A stretch of DNA of 64,000 nucleotides from CAZHCA01 sp964530825 (GTDB lineage: Bacteria; Bacteroidota; Bacteroidia; Chitinophagales; Saprospiraceae), in NCBI GenBank assembly GCA_964530825.1, contig CAZHCA010000002.1, forward strand, positions 62,001-126,000, read 5' to 3'. A model generated the notes under the pieces. That model was not told the origin of the DNA, made no database searches, and was given only the letters and a program-made list of their open reading frames with translations. This document shows, one piece after another, positions 51,870 through 61,128 of this stretch. A program made the position numbers and the translations under genes. Within the stretch, counting starts at the first letter, position 1; every line of letters starts with the position of its first letter.

Positions 51870-52772
51870 ATGAAACCAACTCTTTTAATTTTAGCTGCCG
51901 GTATGGGTAGCCGTTACGGAGGCCTCAAGCAAGTAGATGCCTTGGGCCCTAACGACGAGGCCCTCATTGAATTTTCCATCTTCGATGCTATACGAGCCGG
52001 ATTCGGCAAAGTGGTTTTTGTAATTCGCAAGGATATCGAGGATGTTTTCAAGGAAAAATTTTCCAATAAATTCGATGATCAGATAGCGGTTCACTATGTT
52101 TTTCAGGAAATGGATACGCCCATCGACGGCGTCGAATCGTTTCCGCACCGCGAAAAACCTTGGGGCACAGCCCACGCTGTGCTGGTGGCGGCCCCGGTTA
52201 TCCAGGAGCCTTTCGCCGTAATCAACGCCGATGACTACTACGGTGTATCGTCTTTCCAATCGATGAGCGATTTCCTTAGTGAGGCGTGTCAGCCGGACCT
52301 TTACGCCATGATTGGCTACGTTTTGAATAATACACTCTCGGATCACGGTGCTGTGAATCGGGGTGTCGCTGAAATGGATGACCAGCACAACCTGACCGAG
52401 GTGGTGGAGCGATTAAAGATCCGGCGGGAAAACGGCAAAATTGTTTTCAAAGACGAGCAGGGGCAACAACAGACTTTGGCGCCCGACAATTTGGTGTCGA
52501 TGAACTTTTGGGGGTTCCATCCAGCTATTTTCGAGCACTTGCGTAATGATTTTGTGCAGTTTGTAAAAGATAATTGGGATCATCCCCGTGCGGAGTTTTT
52601 TATACCGCTGCCCGTCAGCCGGCTGATTGAGGAGGGCATCGCAAAAGTGCGGGTAATTCCGAGTGACGAACTCTGGTATGGCGTGACTTATCAAGAAGAT
52701 AAAGCCATCGTCAAAGAAGCTTTCCAAAAGCTGGTCGAAAAAGGCGTGTATCCAGAAAAACTATGGGCGTAA
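51870..52772 (+). CDS. Nucleotidyltransferase family protein (sugar-1-phosphate type)
   Basis: A 300-residue NTP transferase. The nucleotide-binding loop LAAGMGSRYGGLKQVDALG lies at 8-26, with the metal-binding Asp pair in NADDYYG near 112. The Rossmann-like fold and length fit glucose- or mannose-1-phosphate nucleotidyltransferase-like enzymes, but the C-terminal substrate region does not match a named member that I know. It could supply nucleotide sugars to the glycosyltransferases in the window. It is monocistronic. Confidence 0.87.
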   Translation: MKPTLLILAAGMGSRYGGLKQVDALGPNDEALIEFSIFDAIRAGFGKVVFVIRKDIEDVFKEKFSNKFDDQIAVHYVFQEMDTPIDGVESFPHREKPWGTAHAVLVAAPVIQEPFAVINADDYYGVSSFQSMSDFLSEACQPDLYAMIGYVLNNTLSDHGAVNRGVAEMDDQHNLTEVVERLKIRRENGKIVFKDEQGQQQTLAPDNLVSMNFWGFHPAIFEHLRNDFVQFVKDNWDHPRAEFFIPLPVSRLIEEGIAKVRVIPSDELWYGVTYQEDKAIVKEAFQKLVEKGVYPEKLWA

Positions 52773-52774
52773 GC

Positions 52775-53200
52775 CTACAGGATCATTGGGTCGATGATAA
52801 TGTCTACGCGACGGTTGCGTAGTTTACCCTCCCAGGTGGCGTTATCGTATACCGGATTGGATTCTCCCAAAGGCTGAATGGTAATTCGGGTAGGTGCAAT
52901 GCCTTTGTCCAATAACTTTTGAACGGCCGAATTGCACCGGCGATCGGAGAGCCATTGGTTGTACTCTCGGCTTCCGATGTCGTCGGTATGGCCCTGAATG
53001 GTAATGGTTTGGGAGTCGAAATCCGGTATTTCCTCCAGCCAATTAAAAAGCGCCTGTTTTTGCTTGCTGTCAATGTAGTAGCTTCCGCCGCCGAAATAGA
53101 TGCTGAAAATATAAGGTTCCGAACCTTTTACCTTGTCAGGCTCCTGGCTATACAGGGTAATGCCGGACGCCAGTAGGGCGATGATAAGGATGGGTTTCAT
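52775..53200 (-). CDS. OmpA family protein (peptidoglycan-binding domain)
   Basis: A 141-residue protein starting at ATG 53200, with a signal peptide ending ITLYSQ and one OmpA-like domain. The peptidoglycan-binding positions appear in IQGHTDDIGSREYNQWLSDRR, with the Asp and Arg that bind diaminopimelate, and the end GKLRNRRVDIII. There is no beta-barrel domain, so it is a small periplasmic protein that may bind the wall. It is convergent with the nucleotidyltransferase gene, 2 bases apart. Confidence 0.9.
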   Translation of the reverse strand: MKPILIIALLASGITLYSQEPDKVKGSEPYIFSIYFGGGSYYIDSKQKQALFNWLEEIPDFDSQTITIQGHTDDIGSREYNQWLSDRRCNSAVQKLLDKGIAPTRITIQPLGESNPVYDNATWEGKLRNRRVDIIIDPMIL

Positions 53201-53303
53201 CGGTTCATTTTTTAGCAAGCTTGTCTATCTTATTAATTCACAGGGGTAAATAAGGTTGCGTGAAGGGTAAATGAATTCCGGATTGAGTGTCGCTAATTAT
53301 TCC

Positions 53304-53969
53304 TCACAGCACAAATTGTAGTGCAATAAATTGTGCGGTGAATCCGACCAGGTAGCCGCCGTACAAGTCGGGTGGACGGTGAGCTTCCAGTAGCAGGCGT
53401 GCGGTGCCGATCGTCCCGGCGATCAGGATGATCGCCAGCATGACAAAAATAACGCTGAACTGAAAATTGCCCATGATGGTAGAACTCACCAGGATGGTGT
53501 CGTTCTGCACCATAATGTAAAGAATGAGCATCATGGCCAACCAGCCACCCATACCTACCGTGTGTACGCTGATCTTGGAAAAGATATTAATGATGAAAGC
53601 TAGAAAGAGTGCAATGGTTGTGCCCAGGGTAAAAGTGGCAAAAATGCGCGGTACGTCGCTGCGGTTCAGAATGTTGATAAAAAACCACAAGTAGAGCATC
53701 CCGGCAATGATAAATGGAATAATACGGTCTTCGCGTGTGGGGAATTCCAGAGAGGAGACGAAGCCAATCAGGGGTAGCAGTACGATGATCAAACCCGGAA
53801 TAAAAGAGGATTGAATAAAGGTGACGAGTATCAACTCCTTGCTGGTTTGATCGCTAATGCTGCTCACCCCGAAAGAATAGGGGTTAATGATGAGCATTAA
53901 TACCAATGTATAGGTTAGTATTAATAAGGGATGAAATAAAACCGATAAAAATTGGGCGACAAACCGCAT
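53304..53969 (-). CDS. PAP2-like membrane protein with diverged phosphatase motifs
   Basis: A 221-residue protein with about six hydrophobic helices. The three PAP2 motifs are traceable: RTEDR-like REDRIIP (79-85) for KxxxxxxRP, KISVHTVG (132-139) for PSGH, and ARLLLEAHRPPD (190-201) for SRxxxxxHxxxD. The last keeps the Arg, His and Asp; the first two are altered. It may dephosphorylate a lipid such as a polyprenyl diphosphate, or be a non-catalytic relative. It is monocistronic. Confidence 0.65.
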   Translation of the reverse strand: MRFVAQFLSVLFHPLLILTYTLVLMLIINPYSFGVSSISDQTSKELILVTFIQSSFIPGLIIVLLPLIGFVSSLEFPTREDRIIPFIIAGMLYLWFFINILNRSDVPRIFATFTLGTTIALFLAFIINIFSKISVHTVGMGGWLAMMLILYIMVQNDTILVSSTIMGNFQFSVIFVMLAIILIAGTIGTARLLLEAHRPPDLYGGYLVGFTAQFIALQFVL

Positions 53970-54187
53970 GATTACTTCTTTTCCATGAGGCTAAGATATA
54001 AGTATTTACGGCAAGGGGAAAGCAGAAATCTGTTCGTCCACTGGTAAAAACCTGGTATTTTGTTTACATTAATTTAAAATCGTATGCACCGTTTCTGTGC
54101 ACGGCAATACATCCGGGCCAGGCTTTGTAACCCCGATCACAGTCGGGAACCTCGCGATTCGTTTATTTGGCCGCCAACGCAACCCGC

Positions 54188-55594
54188 ATGAGTGCTTTTT
54201 TGGATCGCATATTATTTTCCATTGGCGAAAACGACGTACGTGTCCTGGGCGTGCTCCTTTTAGTTCTTTACTGGGCGGGGCTTTTTGTGTTGTTCCGGCT
54301 TTATTGTCGATTTCTTCGTAACCCTTTGGAGCGTTTCATCGACTTACACGACAAGGAACACTCCAAGCTGCGCCGAAAAGTGCGGACCACTTTTTTTCTG
54401 TTGGCCATACTCGGTGCTGATCTCATCCTGAATATTCGCTACAGCATTCCCTTATCGGGCGAAACATCCGTCGGCGTATCTCAGGTTTTAGTGGCCCTGC
54501 TAATCCTCCAGCTGGCCCGCATAGCCGATACGATTCTATCGGGCATTCTCAACCGGAATTATTCCCATCGCCGTTCTTCGGCCGGCCGTTCCGTCCTGGG
54601 GAGTTCGACAGCTGCTCCCAGCAGCAGCGATGATGAGGATAAACCAATGAGCAAAAACCGAACGTTGCAGTTCATTGTGTATCTGCTGGCCATCATTTTT
54701 TTAATTCAGGCATTCGGTGTTGATTATGTACTGGGAGAAATTAATGTAGGCGGAGAGAATGCCGTTCGCCTGACTATTTCCCGGATCTTGTGGGGGGCCA
54801 TTATTTTCCTGCTGGCCCGTTTGTTTATCTGGATGATAACCAACCTGTTTTTGTATTCCTATTACAAGCGGGAAAAAGTGAATATCGGCGCCCAGTTTGC
54901 CATCAACCAACTGCTGCGATACGTAATTTATGCCATTGCTGCGCTTTTCATTCTGCAAAGTATCGGTCTTAACTTGACAGTCATCCTGGGTGGTGCGGCT
55001 GCCTTATTGATCGGTGTGGGTATCGGTTTGCAACAAACCTTTAACGACTTTTTCTCGGGTATTTTATTGCTATTCGAGCGCTCGGTGGAAGTCGGTGACG
55101 TCGTCGAGGTTGATGGCCTTGTAGGAACGGTTCGGCGTATTGGTTTGCGCACGTCTGAGGTAAATACCCGGCGCAACATCACGGTAATCGTACCCAATTC
55201 CCGCCTGGTTACCAATAGTGTCACCAACTGGAGTTACAATGATCGCAAAGCCCGCTTTAACGTGGAGGTGTCCGTAGCCTACGGATCCGATACGGCCTTA
55301 GTTAAGAAACTGCTCCTGCAGGTTGCCCGTTCCCACGAGAAAGTTTTACGCTTCCCAACCCCCTTTGTCCGGTTCACCAATTTTGGAGATTCGGGGTTGT
55401 ATTTCGAGCTGCATTTTTTTTCGCGGGAGTTTATGACTATAGAGGATGTTACCAGCGATTTGCGTTTTGAAATTGACCAGGCATTTCGGGATAATGGTGT
55501 TACGATCCCCTTCCCCCAACGGGATTTACATTTCAAAACAATGCCGCCCCAAGAAGCGCAGCTACCGCATACCAAAAATGATGTTCATTCCTGA
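54188..55594 (+). CDS. MscS family mechanosensitive channel
   Basis: A 468-residue protein with six or more hydrophobic helices. The pore helix and beta domain are visible as GGAAALLIGVGIGLQQTFND and FFSGILLLFERSVEVGDVVEVDG, with later VPNSRLVTNSVTNWS. The long N-terminal membrane part (about 1-250) makes it larger than E. coli MscS. It should release osmolytes on hypo-osmotic shock. The start ATG 54188 is chosen over a codon at 54167. The last 10 bases overlap the convergent M48 gene. Confidence 0.92.
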   Translation: MSAFLDRILFSIGENDVRVLGVLLLVLYWAGLFVLFRLYCRFLRNPLERFIDLHDKEHSKLRRKVRTTFFLLAILGADLILNIRYSIPLSGETSVGVSQVLVALLILQLARIADTILSGILNRNYSHRRSSAGRSVLGSSTAAPSSSDDEDKPMSKNRTLQFIVYLLAIIFLIQAFGVDYVLGEINVGGENAVRLTISRILWGAIIFLLARLFIWMITNLFLYSYYKREKVNIGAQFAINQLLRYVIYAIAALFILQSIGLNLTVILGGAAALLIGVGIGLQQTFNDFFSGILLLFERSVEVGDVVEVDGLVGTVRRIGLRTSEVNTRRNITVIVPNSRLVTNSVTNWSYNDRKARFNVEVSVAYGSDTALVKKLLLQVARSHEKVLRFPTPFVRFTNFGDSGLYFELHFFSREFMTIEDVTSDLRFEIDQAFRDNGVTIPFPQRDLHFKTMPPQEAQLPHTKNDVHS

Positions 55595-56403
55595 AGCGGT
55601 CCGCCCAAAGATTGTACGACGCGTCGGTGACGGTCTACCTTTTGGTCTTGTAAATGACGGCAACGACTCTCTCGCGCCCGCTGAGTAATACTTTCGACCC
55701 GGTTACCCGGGTTTGGGTGGGTACTCAGAAATTCCGGCGGGCTATCCCGGCCTTGAATTTTTTTGAAGAAACCTGCTGCGCCTGCTGCGTTGTATCCAGA
55801 CTCACACATATAAATAACAGAATAAGCATCCGCTTCGGCCTCATCGCTCCGGCTAAAATGCAGGTTGACGATCGCAGCGCCCAATTGTTCGATGGTTCCG
55901 GGGTTGGCATTACCCGTCGCAATCGATAACAGGATGGCTACGCCGTAGCTCTTTTGTAATTGCCGGGTAGAGTGCCGCTGTGCAGCATGAGCTATTTCGT
56001 GCCCCATGACGCCGGCTACCTCATCTTCGGAATCGAGAAAACGGATCAGGCCAGTGTAGAAATAAATATACCCCCCAGGCACGCAAAATGCATTGAGCGT
56101 TTTGTCGTCGTCAATAACTTTAAGCTCCCAGGCAAACTTTTCATCGTAGGCTACTTTACCTGAGGCCAGAATATTGTCGCGAATGTCACGCAGGTAGCTG
56201 TAGACTTCTTCATTGCCCTTTTCAGGAAGGATGGGAAACGGATCAGGACTTGATTGAATTTGTTGTTGGGTCTGCTTGCCAAGCCGCATGTCATCCTGGA
56301 CAGAAAAGACATTGAATCCGCCGCCCGGTTTAGTTACGCCGCCGCAGGCCCCAATCAGGAAAATAAGGGAAATGAACCCGGTAATTTGAGCTATGGTGCG
56401 CAT
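55585..56403 (-). CDS. M48 family metalloprotease lipoprotein (BepA/LoiP-like)
   Basis: A 272-residue protein with a lipobox-type signal (FLIGAC, Cys about residue 20). The zinc motif HEIAH is in VMGHEIAHAAQRHSTRQL, and the third ligand Glu lies in SRSDEAEADAYSV, as in periplasmic M48 proteases that degrade misassembled outer-membrane proteins. The C-terminal end is short and basic. It has no TPR domain, so it resembles LoiP more than BepA. It is convergent with the MscS gene. Confidence 0.92.
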   Translation of the reverse strand: MRTIAQITGFISLIFLIGACGGVTKPGGGFNVFSVQDDMRLGKQTQQQIQSSPDPFPILPEKGNEEVYSYLRDIRDNILASGKVAYDEKFAWELKVIDDDKTLNAFCVPGGYIYFYTGLIRFLDSEDEVAGVMGHEIAHAAQRHSTRQLQKSYGVAILLSIATGNANPGTIEQLGAAIVNLHFSRSDEAEADAYSVIYMCESGYNAAGAAGFFKKIQGRDSPPEFLSTHPNPGNRVESITQRARESRCRHLQDQKVDRHRRVVQSLGGPLQE

Positions 56404-56833
56404 AATTACACGTTTTTGAGTAAAAAATTGAATTCATGCAACGTTTGGTAGCAATGCTACTGGTATACTCCCTTAAGACTTTACGAAAAAAATAAAGTGC
56501 GAAGTTCAGGCCTTTTTTTTGTTGAAAGGACAGGCGGCGCACATACCAGAGTCATTTCACTTTAAGGTTGTCTTGTTAATTTAACCTAAAAGACCAGTTA
56601 AGTTTCGTTAAAGGGAGATCAAGCCTGTAAAATATCCGGTATTTTTCCCGTTAGAAATTCAGGAATTAAAACTGCCATCTGGTAGAATGTACATCAAAGG
56701 GAAAACTTCCTGGGCCCATTCCTGTAATCGGTAATGGGTCCTTTTTATTATGGTTAGCGAGGGAAAAAATTCTTCGTGGATCGAGTCAATTACCTAGCCT
56801 CAATCTATTAACTTCACTAAAAATTCTGGACTT
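56404..56833. other. Intergenic region between the M48 gene and the first ompH
   Basis: A 430-base gap with no credible protein gene. It ends in a plus-strand intrinsic terminator at 56712-56746 that has no plus-strand gene before it. A smaller hairpin (CTGCC-ATCT-GGTAG, near 56670) precedes it. The left part is the 5' region of the M48 gene. It could encode a short RNA or an attenuated leader for ompH. Confidence 0.45.
56712..56746 (+). terminator. Intrinsic terminator upstream of ompH
   Basis: GGGCCCATT pairs with AATGGGTCC (9 bp, one G-T wobble) around a 12-nt loop, then TTTTT. No plus-strand gene lies within 1.1 kb upstream. Confidence 0.75.
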
Positions 56834-57367
56834 ATGTTTATGGCAAATGTATTCCAACGGTTCAAGAAATACTTCGCCCTGGTAGTTGCGGTATTATTTT
56901 TTACGGCCAGCGCCCAGGCGCAACGTATAGCCTACATTGATTTGGGAAAAATTTTGGAAAGTATCGACGAATACCAGGCCGCACAAGAACAACTGGATCA
57001 GTTAGCGGCTCGCTGGCAACAGGAAATTGCACAGGAGTACGACAAGATTAAAAGTATGTACAACCGCTACCAGGCCGAACAGGTCCTTCTGAGTGACGAT
57101 GCTCGTCGCCAGAAGGAAGAAGAGATCCTGCAAAAAGAGAAGGCAGTGCGCGATATGCAAAAAGCCAAGTTTGGCCCGGAAGGGGACTTGTTTAAGCGAC
57201 GGCAAGAACTGGTTCAGCCTATCCAGGAGCGTGTGTACAGGGAAATCGAAGAATATGCCAAAGAGCGCGGTTACGATTTTGTTTTCGACCGTTCCGGCTC
57301 GGCGGGGATCATTTTTTCCAATCCATCATTCGACAAAACCGAAGACATTATCCGGCGGATGCAATAA
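56834..57367 (+). CDS. OmpH/Skp family periplasmic chaperone (first copy)
   Basis: A 177-residue protein with a signal peptide ending SAQAQ and the OmpH start RIAYIDLGKILESIDEY. A long charged coiled coil (about 45-125) forms the tentacles, and the C-terminal strand segment YDFVFDRSGSAGIIF is typical. Skp-like proteins hold unfolded outer-membrane proteins on their way to BamA. It is followed by a second ompH and murI, the usual Bacteroidota order. Confidence 0.93.
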   Translation: MFMANVFQRFKKYFALVVAVLFFTASAQAQRIAYIDLGKILESIDEYQAAQEQLDQLAARWQQEIAQEYDKIKSMYNRYQAEQVLLSDDARRQKEEEILQKEKAVRDMQKAKFGPEGDLFKRRQELVQPIQERVYREIEEYAKERGYDFVFDRSGSAGIIFSNPSFDKTEDIIRRMQ

Positions 57368-57416
57368 AGCTCGCAATACGGGGGAATAAATAGCACGAAA
57401 AAGAGAAGAAAAGCTT

Positions 57417-57424
57417 TATTTTTG
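57417..57424 (+). promoter_or_regulatory. -7 promoter box for the second ompH
   Basis: TATTTTTG matches TAnnTTTG exactly, 33 bases before the ATG. No clear -33 box is seen. Confidence 0.3.
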
Positions 57425-57457
57425 TGCCGCCAAGACGAACAGACTAAAAAAACAATT

Positions 57458-57964
57458 ATGAAGGCGTATTGGAAAAGCATTGCTGTATTAGCAATTATAC
57501 TGCTCACGACTCAACTAGGTGTGGCTCAGAAGTTCGGTTATCTGAATTCGGCCTCCATCCTGGCAGAAATGCCCGAAGTGAAACAGGCCGAGGCTAACCT
57601 GGAAGCGCTCCAGAAGCAACTGCAGAAAAAACTCCAGCAGGGAGTGGAAAAACTTCAGGCTGATTATGCAGCACTGCAGCAACGGATCGAGAGCGGTGAC
57701 CTGTCTCCCAAGCAACAGGAAGAACAAGTTGCTGATCTGAAAGCCCGTGAAATGCAGCTAGCCGAACAGGAGCAGGAAATGATGAAGCAGATCCAGACTA
57801 AGCGTTCTGAAGAGCTGCAGCCCATCTACGATAAAGTCAATCAAGCCATCCAAGACGTGGCTCAGGAAAATGGCTTTCAATTTATTTTTGATCAATCGGT
57901 CCTGCTGTATAATGACCCCTCTCAGGATGTCAGCAGTCTGGTTAAGGCTAAACTCGGTATTTAA
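57458..57964 (+). CDS. OmpH/Skp family periplasmic chaperone (second copy)
   Basis: A 168-residue paralogue of the preceding gene: signal peptide ending QLGVAQ, start KFGYLNSASILAEMPEVKQ, a Gln/Glu-rich coiled coil (about 40-120) and the end FQFIFDQSVLLYND. The start ATG 57458 is chosen because earlier in-frame codons (from 57422) precede a clear signal peptide. It is 3 bases from murI. Two tandem ompH genes before murI are common in Bacteroidota. Confidence 0.93.
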   Translation: MKAYWKSIAVLAIILLTTQLGVAQKFGYLNSASILAEMPEVKQAEANLEALQKQLQKKLQQGVEKLQADYAALQQRIESGDLSPKQQEEQVADLKAREMQLAEQEQEMMKQIQTKRSEELQPIYDKVNQAIQDVAQENGFQFIFDQSVLLYNDPSQDVSSLVKAKLGI

Positions 57965-57967
57965 GCG

Positions 57968-58789
57968 TTGAACCAAGGAATAAAGGCTGCTGCTCGGCGG
58001 CAGCCTATTGGTATATTCGATTCTGGCATTGGCGGCCTTACGGTCGCCAATGCCATTTTCCGGCATCTCCCAAATGAGCGGGTCGTTTATTTCGGCGACA
58101 CGGCTCACCTGCCTTACGGTGATAAGTCAGCCGATGCTATTCGCTATTATTGCTTACGCATCGGCAAATTCCTGCTCGATCAGGGTTGTAAAATGATTGT
58201 AGTCGCTTGCAACTCAGCCTCGTCGGCAGGCTACCGGGTTTTGCTCGACTTCTTCAAAGATCAAGCCCTCTTTGTTAATGTGGTTGATCCTTTGGTACAG
58301 GAGGTGATTGAACAGGGTCACCGGAAGATTGGTATAATTGCTACCAAGGCGACTACGCAAGCCAATGTGTATCCCGATCAGTTTTTGCGAAGAAATGCCT
58401 CGCTCAAGGTACAGGCATTGGCTACTCCACTACTGGCCCCAATGATCGAAGAGGGCTTTGTGCACAGCCGGGTAAGCAAAGTGGTATTGGAGGAGTATCT
58501 CTCGTACCCACCTTTTGAGCATATTGATGCCCTGTTACTCGCCTGCACCCACTATCCCTTGATTCGATCCGATATTGAGGCATATTTCGGTCAACGGGTC
58601 AAGGTTTATGACTCCACCGACGTAGTGGCCAGGACCGTACAACAACAGTTGGAGTACGCCGGCCTTTTGAACGACCGGCGTACCGACGAGCACCAATTTT
58701 TTGTGTCGGATTATACCGAATCGTTTGAGCAAACCACCCGAATTTTCTGCTCAGAAAAAGTTTCCCTAACCCAATGCCTCATTTGGTAA
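57968..58789 (+). CDS. murI: Glutamate racemase
   Basis: A 273-residue racemase making D-glutamate for peptidoglycan. The two catalytic cysteines are Cys81 in VACNSAS and Cys194 in LLACTHYPLI; GIFDSGIGGLTV and YFGDTAHLPYG are also diagnostic. No ATG lies near the expected N-terminus, so a TTG at 57968, 3 bases after the ompH stop, is the likely start. The 3' end overlaps the convergent trmB by 24 bases. Confidence 0.95.
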   Translation: MNQGIKAAARRQPIGIFDSGIGGLTVANAIFRHLPNERVVYFGDTAHLPYGDKSADAIRYYCLRIGKFLLDQGCKMIVVACNSASSAGYRVLLDFFKDQALFVNVVDPLVQEVIEQGHRKIGIIATKATTQANVYPDQFLRRNASLKVQALATPLLAPMIEEGFVHSRVSKVVLEEYLSYPPFEHIDALLLACTHYPLIRSDIEAYFGQRVKVYDSTDVVARTVQQQLEYAGLLNDRRTDEHQFFVSDYTESFEQTTRIFCSEKVSLTQCLIW

Positions 58790-59491
58790 GGGGGAATCAC
58801 CCTCTAACCGAATACGAATGTATTTGATGGTCTTTTGAGCCGCCAAATGCATGTGTTCGTAGTAAGTTTTGAAGTCGAGCTCAGGCAAGGGGAGGGCATG
58901 GGCGTAGATATCGTCATCGGCGTATTCCAAAACCGCATAGGGTGTTTGCTCCAACGTCTCCAGCGTAAAATCAAAGAGCTGCGGCTCGTCGGTTTTGAGG
59001 TGAACGACCCCTCCGGAACGCAAAACCTGTCGGTATCGGTTCAAAAAAGCCGACGAGGTAAGCCGGCGGTTGGCTTTGCTTTTTCGTAAAAACGGATCGG
59101 GAAAAGTGATCCAGATTTCGGCTACTTCGGCCGGTTCGAAGAAAAGCGCTATTTGCTCGATTCGCGTACGGATGAAAGCCACATTTTTGAGTCCTTCCTG
59201 CAGAGCAATCGTTGCGCCTTTCCAGATGCGTGCCCCCTTTACATCCATTCCGATGAAGTTGCGGTCAGGGTACTGTTTAGCTAAATTGATGGTGTACTCT
59301 CCGCGGCCGCAGGCCAGTTCGAGGGTGATAGGATGGTCATTCTCAAAGTAATTAGCATTCCAGGAGCCGCGCAGCTTTACCGATTCTCCGCCAGCCCCAA
59401 TGAGGCCCGGCTGGCGAGGATTAAAATTTTCGAATACATTAGGATAAGATAGCAGCTCTGCAAATTTCTGCAGTTTGTTACGCTTGCTCAT
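58766..59491 (-). CDS. trmB: tRNA (guanine46-N7)-methyltransferase
   Basis: A 241-residue class I methyltransferase. The SAM motif reads LELACGRGEYTINLA, followed by FIGMDVKGARIWKG and the TrmB signature IWITFPDPFLRKSKANRRL. The C-terminal THLKTDE-like HLKTDEPQLF is also typical. The length is normal. It is convergent with murI and overlaps its 3' end. Confidence 0.95.
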   Translation of the reverse strand: MSKRNKLQKFAELLSYPNVFENFNPRQPGLIGAGGESVKLRGSWNANYFENDHPITLELACGRGEYTINLAKQYPDRNFIGMDVKGARIWKGATIALQEGLKNVAFIRTRIEQIALFFEPAEVAEIWITFPDPFLRKSKANRRLTSSAFLNRYRQVLRSGGVVHLKTDEPQLFDFTLETLEQTPYAVLEYADDDIYAHALPLPELDFKTYYEHMHLAAQKTIKYIRIRLEGDSPLPNEALG

Positions 59492-59682
59492 AAGTTAAGG
59501 AAAACTAGAGGTACCTGGGGGCTGTTAGAAAATACAACGAATAACAAAACTGGGTTAAAGCTAAGAAGCTCGACTAGCTTTTTCAAGTTTTCGCCATTTG
59601 CATGACAAGGTTGAGGTTTTGAAAACCGCACGAAATTGACCGGCAATTGTTAATTTGTTTTTTGGGATCAATATGATTTAAT

Positions 59683-61122
59683 ATGAGGTCTATTCCATCC
59701 TTCTTTCTCCTGCTTTTTTTCATTGCACTGACTACTGCCCAGGCTCAAATGCTGACCCTTTCGGAAGAAATCGCTCTGCGCAACGACGTATTCTACGATA
59801 TAGTGGGAGAATTCAACGGCCGTGTGTTACTGATGCGTACAAAGAGTAACAACGAAGTTGAGGTGCAAGGCCTCGATGAGCGATTACGGGTGAGCTGGAC
59901 CAAATCCCTGGAGCTGGATCAAAAAGTACCACAAGTAGTGGGGACCAGCGCAGCGGCCTCTTATTTCTCCCTTTTCTATCAGTTTCGATACAAGGGTGAT
60001 GTTTACCTAAAGGCTCATCGGTACACCCCTTCGGCAAACTTGTTGGACTCAGTGACGCTCAAAAGTTACGGCGACCTATTCTACACACCGGAAATTGAAG
60101 TCGTCATTTCTCAGGATAAAGAAAAAGCGCTCTTTTACTTTACCGAACGCTACCGCATCATTAATGCTGTCTGTTTCGATATAAAAAATATGCAGGTTCT
60201 TTGGGAACAGAGCCTAAGTCCGGAGGGCTACGACTCATCGGAAGACCTGCTGCATGCTATGGTCGATAACCGCGGCAATATGCACATGGTCATCGAAAAG
60301 GACAATTACCGGTCGAAACGAGAAACCCACCACCTGGAGGTCTATCAATATTTCTTTGAGGAAAACGGGCTTTATCAACTGATCGTCAACATGCCCGAAG
60401 ATAAACTTACCTACGACGCCTTCTTTACTTACGACAACCTGAATAATCAATTGGTGGCCGCAGGTTTATTTGGTGAAAACAGTTTGCTCAAGGCGGAGGG
60501 ATATTATTATTTCCGGGCAGAGGACAAGAGCAACGAGTACTTTCTATCAATAAAAAATTTCGACGAAGACTTCGTAGCCTATCTTACCGGCAAAGAAGTA
60601 GACGAAGATAAATTAGCGCTTTACGACATCCAGATCAATGATCTCGTCCTTCGGCGTGACGGGGGCATCCTTTTAATTGGAGAGGAAGCCAAAATAAGCG
60701 AGCTGACGCGGCCTACTTACACACGCACCATTTACGATACCTATGACCGGCCTTACGCGACGGACTTTCTGTATGAAGATATCTTCATCATCGCCATCCA
60801 TCCTGATGGCGAACCCCACTGGAAAAAGGTGATGCACAAACGCCAGTACTCTCAAGACGATGGGGGCATTTACAGTTCCTTTTTCTTGTTCAAGAATCCC
60901 AGCTCGCTCCGTATGATCTTCAATGACGAGGTAAAACCCGAGAATACGGTATCGGAATACATCATCAATAGCTTGGGCGAGTACGAGCGGCGCAGTATCC
61001 TGAGTACGGAAAACCTGAAATTGCAAATTCGCTTCCGCGATGCCGTTCAGGTGAGTAGCAACTCATTGCTTATCCCCTCAGAACGCCGGAGCAGACTTCG
61101 ATTAGTCCGGCTCGAATTTTAG
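59683..61122 (+). CDS. Secreted protein of unknown function, probably beta-propeller-like
   Basis: A 479-residue protein with a signal peptide ending LTTAQAQ. I do not recognise a family. The mature sequence shows repeated strand-turn-strand blocks of about 50-60 residues with aromatic and charged turns, such as FDIKNMQVLWEQSL and VYQYFFEENGLYQLI, compatible with a propeller-like fold. No enzyme motif, calcium site or secretion-system C-terminal domain was seen. The first residues after cleavage (MLTLSEEIALRND) look well conserved in type. It precedes dapD by about 100 bases. Confidence 0.65.
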   Translation: MRSIPSFFLLLFFIALTTAQAQMLTLSEEIALRNDVFYDIVGEFNGRVLLMRTKSNNEVEVQGLDERLRVSWTKSLELDQKVPQVVGTSAAASYFSLFYQFRYKGDVYLKAHRYTPSANLLDSVTLKSYGDLFYTPEIEVVISQDKEKALFYFTERYRIINAVCFDIKNMQVLWEQSLSPEGYDSSEDLLHAMVDNRGNMHMVIEKDNYRSKRETHHLEVYQYFFEENGLYQLIVNMPEDKLTYDAFFTYDNLNNQLVAAGLFGENSLLKAEGYYYFRAEDKSNEYFLSIKNFDEDFVAYLTGKEVDEDKLALYDIQINDLVLRRDGGILLIGEEAKISELTRPTYTRTIYDTYDRPYATDFLYEDIFIIAIHPDGEPHWKKVMHKRQYSQDDGGIYSSFFLFKNPSSLRMIFNDEVKPENTVSEYIINSLGEYERRSILSTENLKLQIRFRDAVQVSSNSLLIPSERRSRLRLVRLEF

Positions 61123-61128
61123 TGGTAA

